The notes below the pieces were generated by a model. That model saw only the letters and a program-made list of their open reading frames with translations. It ran no database searches and had not been told where the DNA came from. Positions 60,001 through 64,000 of a stretch of DNA of 64,000 bases are shown here, piece by piece (the first letter of the stretch is position 1; each line of letters starts with the position of its first letter). Source of the DNA: Pseudofabraea citricarpa (taxonomy: Eukaryota; Ascomycota; Leotiomycetes; Helotiales; Dermateaceae); the NCBI GenBank assembly GCA_029641185.1, contig JAPWGK010000004.1, positions 310,001 through 374,000 of the forward strand, written 5' to 3'. A program made the position numbers and the translations under genes.

Positions 60001-62653
60001 TCTAGAAGATATTATTATTATAAGAGTATATAACTGATCTTAAAGAAAAAATTACTTATTTATATATTTCTTATCTTATAATTTTTTATCTTTTATATTA
60101 CTTTTATTTTATATATTATTATTTATCTAACTATTAAAGTTTTTAAATAAAGTCGTCTATAAATTAGAAAAACTACTACTAATAAGAATATTTTTTATAA
60201 GAGAAAGCTTTAATATATATATTAGTAGAATTAACTATAATCTTAAAGTATTATTATACGTATAATTAGCTAGAGTATAAGATAATATATTATTATTAAA
60301 GTCGTCTTTATTCTAGGTAGTTTAATAATCTTCTTTTATAAACTATTAGTTATTTATACCTACGGTTAGTTATATAACTAAAAGATTTATAATCTTTTAA
60401 TATATTATAAACGAAATTATATATTATATTATACTACTAAGATTCTAATATTATTTATTATATTAAGGGTATCGAATTAAGTTAGATATAATTTCCTGCT
60501 AGATATTATTAGATAAATTATATATAAAAACGGGTTATTATATATATAAAGTAATATAAAAGATATTATTTATTAGGTAAAATATTAATACTAAAATTAT
60601 TATAATTAAAACGTAACTCGAGTAATTTAACTTACGATTATAATTATAATACCTAAACCGAATAAATAATATTCTTATTATTCTCTTTTATTTATATATT
60701 ATTTTACTTTTATAGCTCCCTAGTATAATACCTAGTAAAAGTTTATATTAAAGTCTTCTTAGTTTTATATTATAATATTCTTATTATTATCTTTATAATT
60801 ATTATAACTAAGTTAAAGTATTATCTTTATAATTATATTAATCGAGTTAAAGTAATATATCTATAATTATCTCGACTAAGTTAAAACACGTTTCTTATTT
60901 TTATATAATCTAGATAATTATCTTTCTCTTTTACTCTAGTTATAATCTCTTTTATAACTTCCTAGTATAATACCTAATAAAAGTTTATATTAAAGTCTTC
61001 CTAATCTCGTATTATAATATTTAATTATTCTCCTTATTTTTTTATTTTAACTTCCTAGTAGGTTATAAAAGCTTCTCTCTTATTTTTATTACTTATATTT
61101 ATTATTATCTTAGGCTACTTTATTATTATTAACTATAAGTTTCTTATTTTAATAATAAAAGTACTAGTACGAACTTAGTCTAGCTCTTAAGTTATAACTT
61201 AGTATTATAATTATAACCTTTGCGTTTATATTAATTATCTTCGCGTTTCTTATTATAAGTATTATAATTCGATCTATTATTATTAAAGCTTACGCTAGAT
61301 TTTTATAAGTAGCTTTCCTAAGATATATACGCGTAATATTTTATTTATTATAATTTTTAAGAACTTATATCTTATTATATATTTTTAAAAGAAGTCTTAT
61401 AATTAAGATAATAAAGTATATATAATAATTATAATTACCTTATATTAGCTAGTTATTTAATAGCTTTACTCCTTATTATTAGCTAGTTATTTTACCTAAG
61501 ATAAATAATCTTATAAAAGAATCTTTTTTTTTCTCTCTTTTATTTTTAACTTCTTTTATTATTCGATTTATATATTATTATAAGCGTAAAATATCTTTTA
61601 CTTTATATCTTTTATTAGTATATAATAATAAATATAACTTTTTATTATTTATTTTATCCTTAGATATAACTTAAAGGTTTTATTTTCTTTATTTTAACTT
61701 TTTATTTATTATATATATTTAATATAATATTATCCTTAGGCTCTTAATAACTAGCTCTTTTAGCCTTAGACTAATATATCATATAATATAATATTAGACT
61801 AATAAAAAACTAGAACCTAAATAATAAGTTATTAATCTTAGGCTTAAGACTTTATAATATAATAGATAAGTTTAACTTATTTACTTAACTTAAGATAATA
61901 ACTAATATTAAATCTATTAACTAATTTATATATATATATAAAAGTAGCCTAATTTATAATAAGCTATTATAAATTACTTAAGTACTTAAAAATATTTTCG
62001 AGTTATAATATAATTAGTCTTAGATTAATATAATAAACCTAGAATAAGTTAAAAGTATTATATAAAATTATATAAAGTAAGTTATATCTAATTATAAGCG
62101 AATATTAAGTCGATTAAATTAAACTAAGCTTCTTATTACTCTTAGTACTCTTATATATAACTAATATTTGGTTCTCTTATTATTACTAGTAAGCTTTTTA
62201 ATTTCTTTTATATTTATTTTAATTTAAATAATAAGTATAAAAGTTATTAATAAAATACTTCTAACTTCCCTTTTATATTATAATATCTTATTAACGTTTA
62301 TAGCCCCTAGTAGCTAGGGTAAGTTATTAGAGAATCTAACTATTATTAATCTTAACTTTAAAATCTTTAAAGATATATTAATAGATTCTTCTAAGTTAGA
62401 TATTAGTTTTAATAAAAAATAATATCAAATTATATATTAGATACTAGGTAATATAAATATAAAGGTTAGATTAAATAATTACTAGTATATAATCGTTTTC
62501 TTAGCCTAAAAAACTAATTAACTAGATATTAAACTTAATATTTACCCTAAGGTAATAACTATTAAGTTATCTTAAGATCTCTTACTTATATTATTACTAA
62601 AGATATATTATATATACCTAGTAGTAATAATATATAATCGGAAATAAAAATAA

Positions 62654-63415
62654 TTTATTAATAATAATAGTAATTCTTTTAACTCGAATATTAAATTATA
62701 TAATAAGTTAGCTAATAAGTTAAATAAGTTAGATAATAAGTTAGTTAGTAAGTTAAGTAAGTTAGATAATAAACTAAATAATAAGTTAGTTAATAAGTTA
62801 GCTAGTAAGTTAAGTAAATTAGATAATAAGTTAGCTAGTAAATTAAGTAAGTTAGATAATAAACTAGACGATAAGTTAGTTAATAAGTTAGCTAGTAAGT
62901 TAGCTAGTAAGTTAACTAGTAAGTTAAGTAAGTTAAATAATAAACTAGATAATAATAAACTAGATAATAAGTTAGCTAGTAAGTTAAATAAGTTAGCTAG
63001 TAAGTTAAGTAAGTTAAATAATAAATTAGACGATAATAAATTAGATAATAAGTTAACTAATAAGTTAGATAAATTAGCTAATAAGTTAGGTATATTAGAT
63101 AATAAATTATATAATAATAAACTAGATAATAAGTTAGCTAATAAGTTAGGTAAATTAGCTAGTATATTAGACGATAATAAATCAGACGATAAATTAACTA
63201 ATAAATTAAGTAAGTTACCTAGTAAGTTAGGTAAGTTAAATAATAAACTAGACGATAATAAACTAGATAATAAGTTAACTAATAAACTAGGGAAATTAAA
63301 TAAAAAGTTAGTTAGTAAGTTAGCTAATAAGTTAGATAATAATTTAGATAATAAGTTAGCTAGTAAGTTAGCTAATAAGTTAGATAATAATCTAAGTAAT
63401 AACTTAGATAAATAA
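62654..63415 (+). repeat. In-frame KL-rich tandem repeat (degenerate 12-bp units)
   Basis: About 60 copies of a 12-bp unit close to AATAAGTTAGAT, with 9-bp and 15-bp variants, run from about 62696 to 63412. Every variant length is a multiple of three, so one frame stays open for about 253 codons (62654-63412, stop TAA at 63413). It encodes (N/D/S)-(N/S)-K-L-x units such as NKLANKLNKLDNKL. It has no ATG. In surrounding sequence stops occur every few codons, so this opening is exceptional. It may derive from a coiled-coil repeat of an element protein. Confidence 0.75.
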
Positions 63416-64000
63416 TTAAACGAAGGATTAAATAATATATTACCTATTAAGTTAGGTTATATTAATAAATAACCTAAAGATATTACTTTTACTATTAGTA
63501 TAATATTACTAAGTAAGCTTATAAACGAAGTTATACGAGATCTAATTATAAGCTTTAATCCTAAGAAGTAAATTAATATTATTTTATTATATAAGTAGTT
63601 TAGTTAACTAACTAATATATAATATTAGTTTTATTAATATAAAGAATTTTCTTAGGATTAAATACTTTTTTTTAGAAGGATAATATAAATATTATAAATT
63701 CTTTTTTTATAACCTAATAAAATTCTTAACTTCTATTAGTTATATTATTATCTTTCTTAATTATAATCTAGATTATTACTTATAATCTTATTAGGCGTAT
63801 ATAACTTAATAGTTATTTAAGTAATAAATACGTAGTATATTTAGAGGTATTTTAGCTAATAAAACTAGTATTAGTAAGATTATAAAAGTCTTAAGCTATA
63901 ACTAGGTCTAGTATAAATTAGTAGCCGCCTAAATAGATTTTAATAGATTCTTAAGAGAATATTACTCCTAGAAGTATTTACTTAGATTAATAAAAGAATA

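Larger units (their letters stand above)
41086..64000. other. AT-rich, RIP-like transposon block without intact genes
   Basis: Nearly 23 kb of extremely AT-rich sequence starts abruptly at about 41086 and continues to the window edge. CpA and TpG steps are almost absent while TpA is in great excess and CpG, CpC and CpT still occur. That is the pattern expected of repeat-induced point mutation acting at CpA. Stops occur in all frames almost everywhere. Recognisable remnants are listed separately: two Copia-like copies, a KL-repeat frame and a 61-bp minisatellite. The remaining stretches, such as 41.1-45.4 and 57.1-62.6 kb, contain what are probably other decayed elements that I cannot classify. 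Confidence 0.85.

Noticed and set aside
41086..64000. Considered as mitochondrial DNA or a centromere
   Set aside because: No mitochondrial genes, tRNAs or rRNAs were recognised, and decayed Copia/LINE sequence with CpA depletion explains the composition. A centromeric role cannot be excluded but has no direct support.

Overview
The window looks like nuclear DNA of a filamentous ascomycete (Pezizomycotina). I lean towards Leotiomycetes because of the gene families present, but nothing here proves it. The evidence is: genes split by many short introns (43-68 nt, one of 168 nt) with GT-AG ends and CTAAC/CTAAT-like branch points; fungal families such as 2EXR, PLAC8, HET/ankyrin and NB-ARC/TPR; and a two-part base composition. 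About 41 kb of normal sequence carries genes, and about 23 kb (41.1-64.0 kb) is extremely AT-rich, transposon-derived and RIP-like, with CpA/TpG almost absent and TpA in excess.

Layout. 0-3.2 kb: no gene; a perfect-TIR Tourist/Harbinger-like MITE at 2028-2333. 3.3-5.4 kb: a lactonase-like metallo-beta-lactamase (+) and a 2EXR protein (-). 5.6-6.3 kb: an 18-bp minisatellite, then an AT-rich scar. 7.2-9.0 kb: a ferric reductase (-). 11.4-13.0 kb: an intronless cytochrome P450 (+) with a duplicated upstream segment. 13.4-14.6 kb: a PQ-loop vacuolar amino-acid transporter (-). 15.8-18.9 kb: two head-to-head Rieske-oxygenase relatives. 19.5-20.2 kb: a secreted GPI-anchor-type protein (+). 21.0-22.8 kb: an amino acid/choline/GABA permease (+). 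23.6-24.3 kb: a PLAC8 protein (-). 26.0-27.9 kb: a carboxypeptidase S (+).

28-41 kb is a zone of damaged or rearranged genes: ankyrin repeats joined to a wrecked HET fragment (-); a CmcJ-like oxygenase with one in-frame stop (-) opposite an MFS transporter (+); an amidase with a frame break (-); an NB-ARC/TPR protein (+) with no visible start codon; and a broken Tad-type LINE 3' end (-) abutting its stop codon. Beyond 41.1 kb lie decayed elements, including two Copia-like copies about 7.4 kb apart and a striking in-frame KL-rich tandem repeat at 62.65-63.41 kb.

The most interesting system is the divergent Rieske pair. The minus-strand protein (318 aa) keeps the mononuclear-iron catalytic domain but lacks all four [2Fe-2S] ligands. 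The plus-strand protein (416 aa, membrane-anchored) keeps a perfect Rieske centre but lacks the catalytic His-His motif. The losses are reciprocal and the two genes share a 580-bp promoter region. This suggests a two-component oxygenase in which the cluster is supplied in trans, by analogy with bacterial NdmC/NdmD.

Gene models were built by hand from splice signals, reading frame and family motifs. Exon coordinates are given in each entry.
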